Below the pieces are notes generated by a model. It was not told the origin of the DNA. It saw only the letters and a list, made by a program, of their open reading frames with translations, and made no database searches. A DNA stretch of 64,000 nt from Panaeolus papilionaceus (Eukaryota > Basidiomycota > Agaricomycetes > Agaricales): contig JADNRZ010000009.1 of NCBI GenBank assembly GCA_015501605.1, forward strand, positions 1,178,001-1,242,000, read 5' to 3'. How positions within the stretch are numbered: position 1 is the first letter of the stretch; the number at the start of each line of letters is the position of its first letter. A program made the translations under genes and the position numbers. Of this stretch, positions 37,513 through 49,831 are shown piece after piece.

Positions 37513-40500
37513 TCAAAGCTTCACCGTCAACTTGATTAGAGATGCCCCTGAAAACCTACTGAACACATTGTTCGTCAGATCATTCGCAGATACCTGAGTT
37601 GTTCCGGGATTTTTCAAGGTTCCAAAGTTGAGATCGACGGGTTTCTGTACAGCGTTGCCTCCTGCTGCTGTTGCGTAAAATCCAATCATCTGCTGTACTC
37701 CACTTTGCAGATTCAAAAAGAAAGATTGGGTCTTGCCACGGATGTATGTCTGGTAGGTCGAGACCATGTTGAAGTTGCTTTTGTTGGGCGCATCAACGGT
37801 GGTGTCCTAAAAACAAACGACAATAATTAGAGTTCCTTCGTCTGATTCGAAGTCAGCTGTTACGCACGGCGTTGTAAGCGGTGTAGAAGTCAGACCAAAC
37901 GGTTTTCACGCAGCCGGATACCTGCACGAACTGGTCTGCAACAGGGCTGCAGGAAAAAGTCAGCTCCTCGTGGTAACTCATGATGATTATTGACCGCTGT
38001 CGTACCCATCGAGCATGTAACTGATTAAACCTGTTGCCTGCAACGTATTGCAAGTGAGAAAGATACAAATTTCACAACAAGAAGCAAGAAACACCTACAG
38101 CCCTGATTTCGAACACCTTTTTGCTAAACGAATATCGTTTGAAGGTTGTCGCTGTTCTCAAAGACGAGCTCCCCCCGAAAGCTCGCGCCTTCATTCCATT
38201 TGCGGTACTCTCTAGCCAGGGCATCTTGTTTCCCCCAGGTATCACTGATTGTGAATTACTTGGCTGGCACTTCTTCAATCTGTCGATTACCGAACGGCCT
38301 TGGCCCTGGTTGATCGCCGAGTATTTGGACGGCGTATTCAGGAAAGACTGCGCCCAAGAGCAGTAGTTTTGATTTCGGGCAGTGTTTTGCCACAAGTTAG
38401 AAGACTGAGCCAGCGTGTTTATGAAGTCGGTTACTAGTATGAAGTTAGAATATGAGAAGACACTGTTAGTGCTTTGGGATTGACTTACGAAGCTGCATCT
38501 CGTAGACATGCTCTCTTCCATAGGTATTGACACTGACACGTCCGACATCGGTTGTGTATGCCTTAAAGTTCCCGTCTAGTGTAGTGGGTGATGCCAAATT
38601 GTAGAAGTTATTTCCCGCGTTGCTGAAATCTATTGGGTCGAAAGAAATCGAACTGGTGAATTAAAAATTAAAAATTATAAAAAATTACACCGGTGAGTAT
38701 TCATTTTGGTTCCAGAAAACATACACATTTTACTTACCCGCAACTAGCCACCTTTACAGCCGAAATTGGGGATAGTATACTGCGCCGATAAACTTCATCT
38801 ACACACGAGAATATCTGTCAGACACAAGAGAAACAACACCGAAAGTGGAAAATGTATGCACCATCATTACTGCAAGCAAATGGGACAAAAGCTGGTCAAC
38901 TTCTGATAAATCAGCGACGGAGACTGTACTCACTCGCTTTGTGAAGGAGCTGCAATTTCATGGACGAAAAACCGGTTGTGTCAGCAATCTGAGAATTAAA
39001 TAACCATAGATTGCGAGGAACCACCTACCATCACTGTAAATGTCATTATCCGTATTGTCCTGGCCAATCTGGTCATTTACAGCAGGGCAATTGAATGCCC
39101 CAGAGATAAAGGGGACGTCGATTCGCTTGGTTAGGCGGGGCGAATCGGTCTCGTTTCCTCGTGCTAATGTTGGGTTGATATCCCATAGGGAAAAGTTGGA
39201 CGATGACGTTGGCAATGGAGCTATAGGACCATGTATAACCTCATGCATGGGTTTGATGTTCCGTTTGTTTATAACCCTTCCTTCTTCCAGAGATCTTTCG
39301 ATTATTCTAGCACCGCGATTTTGGTCCTGTTCTAACACCATACGGGGCGGTTGACCAGCTGCACGGCTGATGGTTCCAAGGTCACGCCGGGCATGTCCAG
39401 AAACCGGTTCAGTAGTTCCCCCAAAGCACTGTTGTCATCCGTCAGATATAACGCCTTCACTGAGATAAGAGACGAGGGTGCTTACTCCAGCGCCGAATGG
39501 AACATCCTTATTATAAAACTGGAACGGTGTGGTAGAGGTCTCCCAATAAAGCACATTTCCTGTTACACCTCCTTCGGCGATTAATCCGTAATGTGGTGTT
39601 ATACAGACCTGAGGAGAGGATGAGAGAGAGACTGAGCCGTTCATTGCCAGTCCTGCGTAGAGATCTACGAACAAAATTAATACGAATTAGTAAAAAAGAT
39701 GCAGGAGAGGGTTTACCAGCCCGAATGTATGCTTCAGCTTCGATCAGTGCTCCGTTGAGCACCGATATGCCAAGTTGCACAGTAGGAACCATGTGCATTT
39801 TGATGTCACCAGAAAGGTCGACATTAAGGCCGAATGTGTAGTTGTAATATGGAAGGGGTGGACTAGAATATACATGTTAATATCCATGTATCATGAACAG
39901 GCTATATGGGCATGTGCGTACGATGGAATGGCATCTGGGCCAATTTGATCGTTTCCTGACTTTCCGAGGGCATAATTGATTGGTGGGAACTTGTATGTTA
40001 TCCCAGTCGTTATTGCACCTTGGACACTGAGTTGTCCCTCAACTATTGATTCGAAATGTTAATATCCTTTTCGATGCAAAATATGTCAAAGAAGGACTGA
40101 GACTCACTGTATCCCTCCAAAACAAGTGATGGTCCCACAGTTAGAAGACCTGGATAATACAAGCCAGGGAAACCGAAAGAGGCAAATCGAACACGATTTG
40201 AATTGTACGTCACTGATGCTTCACCCTTGAGGGTCAATTGTGCTGTCGCGGACGCATCCGATGCTAGAATAAAGATACACTGGTCAGATAACTACTAGAA
40301 ATGATGATCGACTTTGAACCTACAGAAATGAACATATGCAGCAGTAACAGCAGGAGGTACTATCGTTCCTTGAAGATAGAAGCCATACCTGGCGTTCAGT
40401 TCTAAGTTGGGGATGGGCACACTCAGCAATCGTGGGACTGTGCAGTCGATATAACTTACGAGCGTTTCCTGTCAAAGAAATGTCCAACGACGCGTCGAAC

Positions 40501-43500
40501 TGGGGAGGCCCTTCGCAATGTGTCTCTTGATGGAAGATGTTGTAGGTATCTTGCCAGACTATAGTATGGCTTTAAACAGTGTACCCAAAGGAGTAGTAGA
40601 ATGGCTAGCTTACAGAAGGTGCGTGTTTGCGATTGATCGGTTTCCAAATGGTTAAGCTTGTCCAGCCACTTCGTGAAAGCACCCCACCAGCGCTTTTCCA
40701 GTTTAGGGTCCTTCCAGAGACCCCTCTTTTCGAGCCTATTGCGTGTGTTTGAATTCCAACCCGCCGAGTCATTTATGTAATAGGACTCACCATTCACGCC
40801 GTTCAGGCGGTGAATCAACGACAGTATCCCAGTACCCCGGCATATCAGTCACATCTGCGCGCATATAAACAGGTCCATTGGATGCTGGAACAGCGGCAAA
40901 ATTGTAATCGAAGCTGAGGAGCATCACAGATTCGGACTCTGGTTTCATCTTCGAATGGAATTGGCTCAGAATGGTTTGGTCGGGGTGAGGCTCGATGCTT
41001 ATAACACGAGCGTAAGGGCCTAAGCCACAGGACTTCGGAAGTTCAACAATCGTGTGCTCGACGTTATCCAAAAAGACATGCTGACAACCCTCGGAGCCTG
41101 CCTTGGAGCAGTACATGGGTACTTGCTGTGGTTGATCACTTCGAGGGTCGCAGTCGGTGATTACCCAATCAGATTGGACAGCTAGTGACGAAACTGAACC
41201 AGCTTTGGGTGAATCGATGAATATTTCTCCAAATGCGCCAGAATTCTCGTCTTCGCTCTCGGTGAATGTTGATTTGGTTCCGGACGGTGTCTTTACGGCA
41301 TCTGTGAGGGTACCTTCATCTGGATCGAAGTCTACGTGGAAAAGGTCATTCCCATTGTCGGGAACACCACTCGGGAATATATCGCTGAATGGTACCGGAA
41401 GGTCAACGGGTGGATCACAGCAGTAGGTCCTTCTACCCCCGCCTTGGCATGGCGTTTCTCCATCACCCACGGGATCAGAGACTACGGCAGTCGATTAAGC
41501 GCTCAGGCCTGCTCCAGAAGAAGAGTAGGAACTTACAAAGGGTCAGTTGTCCAACCTTACAGTCACTGTCTTCGCCTGCAGTGATTTTATGTATGAGTTG
41601 TGCCCTAAGGCCACATAATTGTGAAACGTACAAAGTGGTGGTGTCCCATGCCACTGGCAGTTAGCGTAAGGCAAGGGGTTTTCGCAGCACATCGCTTGTG
41701 ACATTCCGGCTTGGCATACTCCGCGGGCTGTCGACATGGATGTCTGGAAATTGGGCAGATCCGACGGGCAACTCGTTGAAGGTGTCGAGCTACATGCTAA
41801 GAAAGGAGCGAAGTTAATAAAAGGTAGAAGGAGGAGTCAGTGAGCACATACGAGTAAAGTCGCAGTCTGCAGGGGCAGGGAGGTTACTCTTGCAACATAC
41901 GCCGGTGTGGCCACCGAAGCAAAGTTGATTGGTAGTTTCCCCTATGATATCCAAGCCGATAAGGATTTCGTCTTCTTCGCAAGTGGGACTGCAGAACGTT
42001 TTGGCGTCCGTGTAACCACGTTCTAGACAGATAATAATTCAGCCAACGACGAAATTTACAACGGGAATCATTCTCACTTGTACATGTATCAGGTTTGAAG
42101 GTTGTAATTTTTTCAGGGCAGCACAATACAGCAGGAATGCCCTTGTCGACGTCACAATTCCCTTCCAGTGGGTTGTAGTATACCGATGTAATCATTTGGT
42201 CTGGGTAGCACTATTAATGTCATTATTAGGGTTCTTTAGTCAGGTTAACAAAGCTTATATATCACGTACAGATTTTGAGCCGCAGCCACCGACATAGCAG
42301 ACACCAACGGATGAATCGGTATCCATTGATCGAGTTCCAATTCCTGGTACGTCGCGGTAGAGAGCTTCCATGGCACTTAAGGAAACGCCTCAACAAGATA
42401 CAACATGAAGTGCAAAGTGCGGACTCACTTATAATTGTTGTCGTCCTAATGATGAGTTGCAGATATCGTGTAAGTCTGTTGAATAAAATGCACCAGAAAG
42501 CAATGTCGTACCTGATCAACACTCCAAATCATAGTACCGCCAATACAATGGTCGTTAGCACTAATAGGGAATTCAGTCTATGTAATTATTGGGCCAGCAC
42601 AATTTTCATACTAAGCCATTTTCATAGCGAACGTCTCGAGGGTGTCCCAGCTGACCCATTGGTCCTCCCAGGTGACATATGCAACAGCAGCGGTTTCGTC
42701 GATGACAGGTTCTGCTTGTGTTGTCGTAAGGATAGACTCGATTTCGGAAAACATGAGTGTTCCAGAATTAGCACTACAAGGTCCCTCTTTACCCCCAGAT
42801 GTCCAGGCACAGCCTGCATGTGCGCAATCCGGGGTAGCGAGTGTGAACGAACGACCATAGAAACCCCTATAAATAAAGTTTAGTTTATTGAATGCTGCGA
42901 TTGAAACCAACAATCTCACATTCCCATCACCATCTGCTTTGGATCTACACCAACGCGCCAATACAGCTGGAAAGCCGCGTCGATTTCGGTCACTAGGAAG
43001 GAGACACGCTTAGAGCCTTCACCTTTAGGACAGTTCCCACTCACAATTTGTATGTGCACCGACGACAAAGCCGATGAAGGGGTCGTGGCCGTCCCATGTC
43101 CCATGAAGATCGTAGGTCATTACGTTAACCCAGTCTGCATGCTTCAGGAGACCAGGGAGATCGAAGTGCTGCAGATACCAGAATGACGATGGCGCGGTAC
43201 TGAACAGAGATACTTTGGTTGGAATTCCTATGGATAATCGGGCATGGGATGGTCACTCACAAGGTCAATCCGTAATTATGAGGTGCAAAGGCTGACTTCA
43301 CTGCAGCCATGAAGGTGACGTAGTTCTCTTTGTCCGCCGGAACACCACCACGATCCCATGCGACTGGGTACTAAAGGCATAGTCAATGCATCAGAGTTTG
43401 CTTTGATGAATGAGCTACTTATGAAGGAAGACCCACCTCCCAATCAACATCAATACCGTCAAAGGCGTAAGTTTCCATAACAGACAGGATTGACTTGATG

Positions 43501-44686
43501 AATGTATTTGTGTTCGCTGCCGACCCAACCATATTAGAAAATATGTTTTGGGTAGGGGGATCGTTGAAGGTCCATCCGCCGATAGACAGGAAGACTTTCA
43601 AACCAGGACGTCCCTTCTTCAGGGCAGTCGTTCGAAGCCATAGATCAGAGTCGCCTTTAGTCATTTCAATGACTTGGAAAGATGGGGATATTAAAGCGAA
43701 TGCGAAGTTAATGTGAGTGAGCACGTCGGCAGCGATCTGTTCGGGCTCATAGGGCATGCATTTGCGATTGACGGACCAAGCTTCATAGTATCCGATACGA
43801 CGGGTTTCAGCTGAGTTTTGTTCTGCATCTAAACAAATAGACATTCCTCAGCACAGTGTCCGAACGGCGTTTCTTTAGTGTTCGAGCTGACATACCACAG
43901 GTCGGTATTTTTGGGCCACCACAATTGCTCTGACAGCCCGAACCGCAGAAGTCCTCTGTTGTGCCACAGAAGCCAAACTAATGCGGACAACCAGTTAGCT
44001 TTTGAGGGGAATAAGCACCAATAAGAGGTATTACTTCACTACAACTATGAATTCGAACTGCATCAGACATGGGTCTTGAAAATTTGGGATACGGATGCTT
44101 ACCAGACAGCTGCACAACATTGGATTAAAAACAGTCAGGTAATTTAAAGGGATGCTTGAAGAGAATGACCTACATAAAGGACAGGTTATGTTTGATGCAT
44201 CTGCAAAAGGACCGCATTCGGCCTGGGCATTACAGTTCTGGTAAGATGATACAGGATTACAGGGTCTAATATCAGAAAATGAGAAAAGCATGCGTCACAA
44301 TCAATCCTTACCGAGGTACAGACCTACAAGCCCAACAACAGGAGATTCAGATCAGCAATTGTCAAAGTTGAAAGCAAGTACCAAGACGTACACCAGAGCC
44401 GCAGAATGACGGTCCAAATCCACAGAAACCGGTGTTGCCGTTACAACAGGCACCATTTGAGCAAGGAATGTCGGCAGTGCATGATCCAATTGGAAGATTA
44501 GTCGCGTTAGTTGGAACGTTCCCTGCTGTCTGAGCAAGAACTGCATTTGGAGGCTGAGTGAAGAGAACAGAAGTTAGAAACAACGAAAGCCAGGCTGTCG
44601 TAAGCAAAAGAGTTAGGTGTGTGATAAAGAGGGTATTGATTCGACATACGAAGGAGTGTTAGTGATGGAAAAATTAGGCCCTTCAT
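37513..44686 (-). CDS. Killer-toxin-like (subgroup C type) chitinase: signal peptide, CBM18-like, GH18, very long C-terminal half
   Basis: One 7.2 kb gene with many 50-60 bp introns, encoding well over 1,500 residues. The start MKGLIFPSLTLLPWLSLFL (split by an intron) is a signal peptide. Two hevein-like cysteine segments follow (CSNGACCNGNTGFCGFGPSFCG; FGFCGTTEDFCGSGCQSNCGG). GH18 motifs: LKVFLSIGGWTF, FDGIDVDWE (DxxDxDxE, near 43,430), WVNVMTYDLHGTWDG and MGIGFYGRSF. Cys-rich repeats come next (IPAVLCCPE; GVCCKSNLP; QAMCCENPLP). Then come long beta-rich stretches (DISLTGNAQLNARYGFYLQG; LTLKGEASVTY) and a last part with YGREHVYEMQLLTDFINTLAQ and YCSWAQSFLNTPSKY. Frame continuity was checked at the joints near 40,430, 39,030-38,790 and 38,470, so the downstream pieces are not separate genes. 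The layout matches zymocin alpha-like chitinases. Role: attack on chitin walls, perhaps in antagonism. Confidence 0.82.
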
Positions 44687-45578
44687 ATTTGCACCTCGCA
44701 GAGCTTGCTACGGGGCAGAAAGGGTGAAACGTTTTAGGACTTGAAAATTCGGACACGAGAGATAAAAGACGCTCCTATGGTTCGGATATGGCTGCCTTTA
44801 ATCCCCACCTGTGAAAAAACAACCAGTACAAATCCAAACCTCAACCACGAGGTTAGCATAACTCATTTTTGAAGGATGAGCGACCATCAGAAGTTGTCAG
44901 TCGATTATTGAGCCCATTAGACATTATTAATACACCGTTGACAGAATTTGATGACTTTAGACGTCGTAGAACCGTTCCGCGGACAGTTTCTACCGTATAG
45001 ATACGATATCGACGCGTTATGAAAGGGGTTTTTGGTCTGGAGCCGAGCGCCTTCTCACCCCGCTGGCAAAGATTGCCAGCAATGTGTTTGTTCATCAAAG
45101 GAAAGTTGAGTCATTTCCTCGACTGCGTATCGGACCGATTGTCATATAAGTATCAGGTGGTTGTAGTGTTTCAATATTTAATTGGTTCGTAGATGGAGAT
45201 ACATAACTGTTGTGTGGAAAGATGTTTATTTTAAACTGCGATGTCGGTTTAGGCGGCTACCTAAAAATAGCCTTTTACGGTTTTGATGACGCAGCGGCCT
45301 TGTCGGTCTGATAAATTTCTCAGGGCGTTCATTCCTCTCTCTTGATCTTTGACAACCAACTGTCATGTTTCCCCTCTAATCACAATCTCCGTTGATTCTA
45401 TCAGGCTAAAATCGTCGTTTCGTGGCTAAGAAACCATGTGTACACTATTTACCAACTATCAATGATCTCGATTTGCCAATGTGCAATCCAAAAAAAGCTT
45501 CAGACTCAATCAAAGCAATACTTAGATGATAGTAGGAATGAGCGAGCAAGGGACCTGTCTCCTATTTGGTCTTTCCAA
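44687..45578. promoter_or_regulatory. Shared divergent promoter of chitinase and LysM genes
   Basis: 892 bp between the two start codons with no gene inside. Short frames (for example 44853-45098 minus) have no family features. This arrangement allows coordinated expression of the two secreted chitin-related proteins. No clear TATA box was identified for either gene. Confidence 0.5.
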
Positions 45579-48500
45579 ATGCCCCAACTTCTTTCTCTGG
45601 CCCTAGTGGTCATCATTGCGTTTACGCACCTCGCTATCGGGTCAAACATTGCCCACCAGATTAATCAGTACAAGCACAACTTCAAGAGCCATGCAGCTGC
45701 CCAGCGTTTAGAGAATGCAAGGCTTCGGTTGAATGGCGCTACCGTAAAAAACTTGGTGGTCAATGCGTCCAACTTTGCTACCGCTGCCGTTGGGTTTCAG
45801 CTCTACACTACAGATACACTCCCCACAACCCCAGTTCCTTCTACATCGTGTTCCAATGCTATGACGGCGACCATCGCTTGCAATGCGACTGTCCAATTGA
45901 TGTCATACACATTCGATGCAACCTCCCTTTCAGCGATGTGCACTAATTCTTGCTCATCCTCTATCCAGTCTTATAGGGCCAATGTTGCAAGTGCTTGCAA
46001 TGGCGTTAGGTTTGTCGGAAGCAACAACGCCACCTACCCTGGTACGGTTCTTATGTCCAAGTCAAATGCGCAATCTAACATGGCCTGAAATACCAGCCAC
46101 CCTTGCAATTGATTACATGTCCGAGCCATACTTCACGCAATGCCGGAAAGACCAGTGCGCCATAAGAAATATATAAATTTTAACATGATGCTAACATAGC
46201 ATTGACATCTAGGACTACAGGGCAATTCTGCAGTACTGTGATGGCGGGCTTTCAGCCAACGACCCCAAGTCAAGGCATTCTTAGTTTCCCGCAGAACGAG
46301 CTCTGTACATCGTGCACACTTGGCATAATGAACACCACTTTATCGAACCCAACCACATTTTCAAATGCTTTGTACGACTCTTTCCAAACAGCGCTGAAAG
46401 AATGTGGCTCGTAAGCTTGTCTTTAATCACTGAAACCAACACACACTCAATATTAATTAGAACATGGTCCTCTTACAATGTTTCATCCTCCACCTCAGCA
46501 CCTGTCTTTTCTTCTTCACCCCCTCTAGGGTCCACCACCACTGTCGATGCATCATGCGCACTCTTGGGACGAAACATAACAGTCAGCTCAAATAGCACGT
46601 GTATCTCGCTTTCTACCCAATTTTCTGTTTCCCCTCAAGATATTTTGGATAACAACCCCTCCTTGCTGCCTTCTGATTGTGCGTCAGGCATTGCTGCCCA
46701 GACGAAGCTATGTCTACCACAGACCTGCACACTCTACACTCCCAAAGGCAACAGCACATGCGATGATATAATTTCGGATGTAAACTCGAGAGGGCTGGCC
46801 GGCGCCCATAACATCACAACTGCCCAGCTTGAAAGGTGCGAATCTCGCCTAATCAGTGCTGAATGTTTGACCGATATGCCTCACTTAGCTTTAATCCAAG
46901 CATTGCATGCACAAGCCTCGTCCCTGTTGGAAATGCTACCATTTGCATAACGTCTGTGCCAATTGCCTCCGTAAATTTTGACAATTCATTACAGTCATTG
47001 CAGACCTCATGGCGGCTTCCCAAGCCTCGGAAATGATGGGGGACAAGCCGTCCCTACAGCTACACCAACAACGAAAGTGTAACTATCCGTTTTTCTCCTG
47101 ACTTGTCACCCTCGTTGACACGTTGGCCTTTCTAGACCCCCACCAGGACAAACCGCGCCTGGAACGACATCTGACTGTGGCCGATGGTATTTGGTTCAAC
47201 CAAACAATTTCTGCCAACAAGTGGCGCTCAACAGTTAGTTAGAATACTCCCTCAGAATAAATAAGAAACTCACCGCGGGGGTCATTCTAGATAGCATTAC
47301 TTTGACGGATTTGCAGACCTTGAACCCCGAAGTAGGTTATGTGTGGCAAAGTCTGTGCTGTGGACTCAGCGTATTTCTCCTCAGATCAACGAAGACTGTA
47401 CCAATTTATGGGCTAATTATTACTACTGCGGTACACAGCATCAACCTCTTACGCATATAAATCCCCTAACGCCATTCATTCAAATTTATAGTCGCTCCCT
47501 TCCCTCCACTGAGCCAGATAACAGCAGCCCCCATACCTACATTGTCTGCAAACTCGACATTTGGTACCCTCATCAGTATCCCATTGGCAACGTTTACAGC
47601 AACAATCCCACTTTCTCCTCTACCTGCCGCAACTGGTATTCCTGCTCCAACAAATGTTGCCAATGGTACCATTACGAATGGTTGTGGGTACTATTACGTT
47701 GTGAACCCCGGAGATAATTGCACAGCGGTCGAGGAATTGTAGGTTGTATTTGCTGTGTTACTTCCATCCAGCCTTTGATCTCTTGATTTTTTATATAGCT
47801 TCGATATGTCTGATTCAGATTTCACAACCTTCAACAACGATCCGCACGTTCCGTGTCCTTCATTGACTGTTGGATCGGCTGTCTGTGTACAGGTCCTCAA
47901 TGTTACGAATACGATTCCTCCAGTGCCAGCCAATGCGGCTTCAGGTTCTGGTCCAAATGTAAGTGTTACGCAGATATCAACAGTATACCACAGTTGAGCA
48001 TTTTGTTAATGCAATAACAACATTACAGGGCTGTATGCAATGGTACACAATCGTCTCGGGCGACGGATGCCCATCGGTTGAAGCCAAATTTGGATTATCA
48101 GCTTCGCAATTTTTCGCTCTCAATCCAGAGGTGAAGACAGATTGCACGAATTTGGGCCTTGGACAGGCCTACTGCGTGAGGGCAGTTGGCCAACCTACTG
48201 GAATTCCCATTCCATCTAATGTCGTTAGCGGAACTGACACGGCGGTACGCGATGAACTCTTTTGACATTTTCCATTCAGCTGATATATTCTTTAGAATTG
48301 CACTAAATACGATACAGTTGTTAGGTGGGTCCCCTCATACTGCCCATGCACACTGTTCTAACGATCTTCCTTTTTCAGCGGTGACTCTTGTCCAGTGATC
48401 GAGGCAAGGAACAACGTTACGGATATAATCTTCCGCTCTCTTAATCCTGAGGTGATCACACATGCTCAACGCAGACATGCAAAAACCCTGACGCTATTGA

Positions 48501-49579
48501 TGACACAGATTAACTCGGGATGCACAAACATTCAGCTCGGTGGTGCCTATTGCGTACACCCTGTCGCAGGATATCAAGTTTCAACAGGACCCCCTCCTAA
48601 CGTCGTATCGGGAACAGACACCAAAGACTGCGCTAAATACGACACGATAGTCAGTGGAGATTCTTGTCCAGCTGTTGAGGCGCGCAACAACATTTCGGAC
48701 TCGCTTTTCCGGATCCTCAACCCGCAGATCAACGCTGCTTGCACTAACATCCAGCTTGGAGGGGCGTATTGTGTGCAAGCGGTTCCTGGGTTTACAACTA
48801 CCGCTACCAGTACGATGCCAGCAACAAGCACAACTACAGCTGGTACGACATTACCAACTAACATTGCATCTGGGTCATGGACAAAGTATGTTTTTTTGGT
48901 TGATTGCGCCGAGCCAGGAATTGATGAATTTTATTTAGCTGCACGACATATTGTGAGGAGGCTTTGGTCTTACCGTTGGACTAATTTCTAAATCATGTGT
49001 TAGACTCTGTGGTCTCTGGTGATAATTGCCAGGCAATCGATACGAAGTAAGAAGCGTTGAACTTTAGCAGTGTGCTACCCTCTAACATTCGATATTGTAG
49101 GTTCACCATTTCCTTCTCGGATTTCCTTAGGTGGAATCCAGAGATCAGTTCGACTTGTAACAGTACGTCAGATAATTCCTTCCTCGAGAATCAGGTGCTG
49201 AATAATCATCTTCAAATGAAACAGATCTACAGCTTTCGGTAAGCTAGCTGCTTCTGCACTGTCGCATGGAGATCTAAACGCACCAAATGCAGGCATACTG
49301 TGTAAACGGGTCCATCAAATGCAAGAAGATCTACGTGAGCACTTTGGTTCATCTCCAACTCAAGTATGTACTGATTGTTTGAAAATCCTTAGACTGTCGC
49401 CAGTGGAGACTTCTGCTCCAAAATCGAGTCAGCCAATGGCCTAACCGACGCCCAATTCCGGGCCCTTAATCCTTGGTTGGATAGTAATTGCGGTGAGGAT
49501 GACTCTTCCAGCTCTTATGGACTCGCAAAACTGACGACTTACAGACCTCCAAGTTGGGCAAAACATGTGTGTTGGATAA
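45579..49579 (+). CDS. Secreted multi-LysM protein (about nine LysM-like modules)
   Basis: Signal peptide MPQLLSLALVVIIAFTHLAIG, then a Cys-containing N-terminal region of about 250 residues, then serial LysM-like modules of the fungal YxVxxGDxC-x-ALNP-x-(I/V)-x2-C type. The clear ones start YYVVNPGDNC, WYTIVSGDGC, YDTVVSGDSC, YDTIVSGDSC, YYSVVSGDNC and IYTVASGDFC. Three more diverged ones lie upstream (CALLGRNITVSSNSTC; CTLYTPKGNSTC; WYLVQPNNFC). Linkers are Pro/Thr/Ser rich. LysM binds chitin oligomers, and secreted fungal LysM proteins hide hyphal chitin or dampen chitin-triggered defence. No catalytic domain is present. Many short introns fall inside and between modules. The stop TAA is at 49577-49579. 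The start at 45579 is preferred over 45438 because it begins directly at the signal peptide. Divergent from the chitinase gene. Confidence 0.86.
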
Positions 49580-49831
49580 GAGCGAATGATTATCCCTGTC
49601 CCTTAATAATACGAGGTGTATTGTAATTACAAGTATCGTTACTACATAGAGCAAATACATTGCATTGTACGCGATCAAAACATTAACCTTTGGTGGAGAG
49701 CGTTTGAAATCACTTGCCCATTCAGACCGAAAAGGGATGCATATTATATCATTGTACAAGGCTTATAACGCGTTTAATGAGACAGCGTTGTGCAATGTGC
49801 ACCGACAGTGGAATAACATGGATTCAGCCAC

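Noticed and set aside
38940..38960. Apparent new gene start (ATG reading MKLQLLHK) within the chitinase region
   Set aside because: Splicing with the acceptor just after this ATG frame gives continuous coding (IYSDAPSQSEYSRVDEVYRRS), so it lies within an intron of the long chitinase gene.
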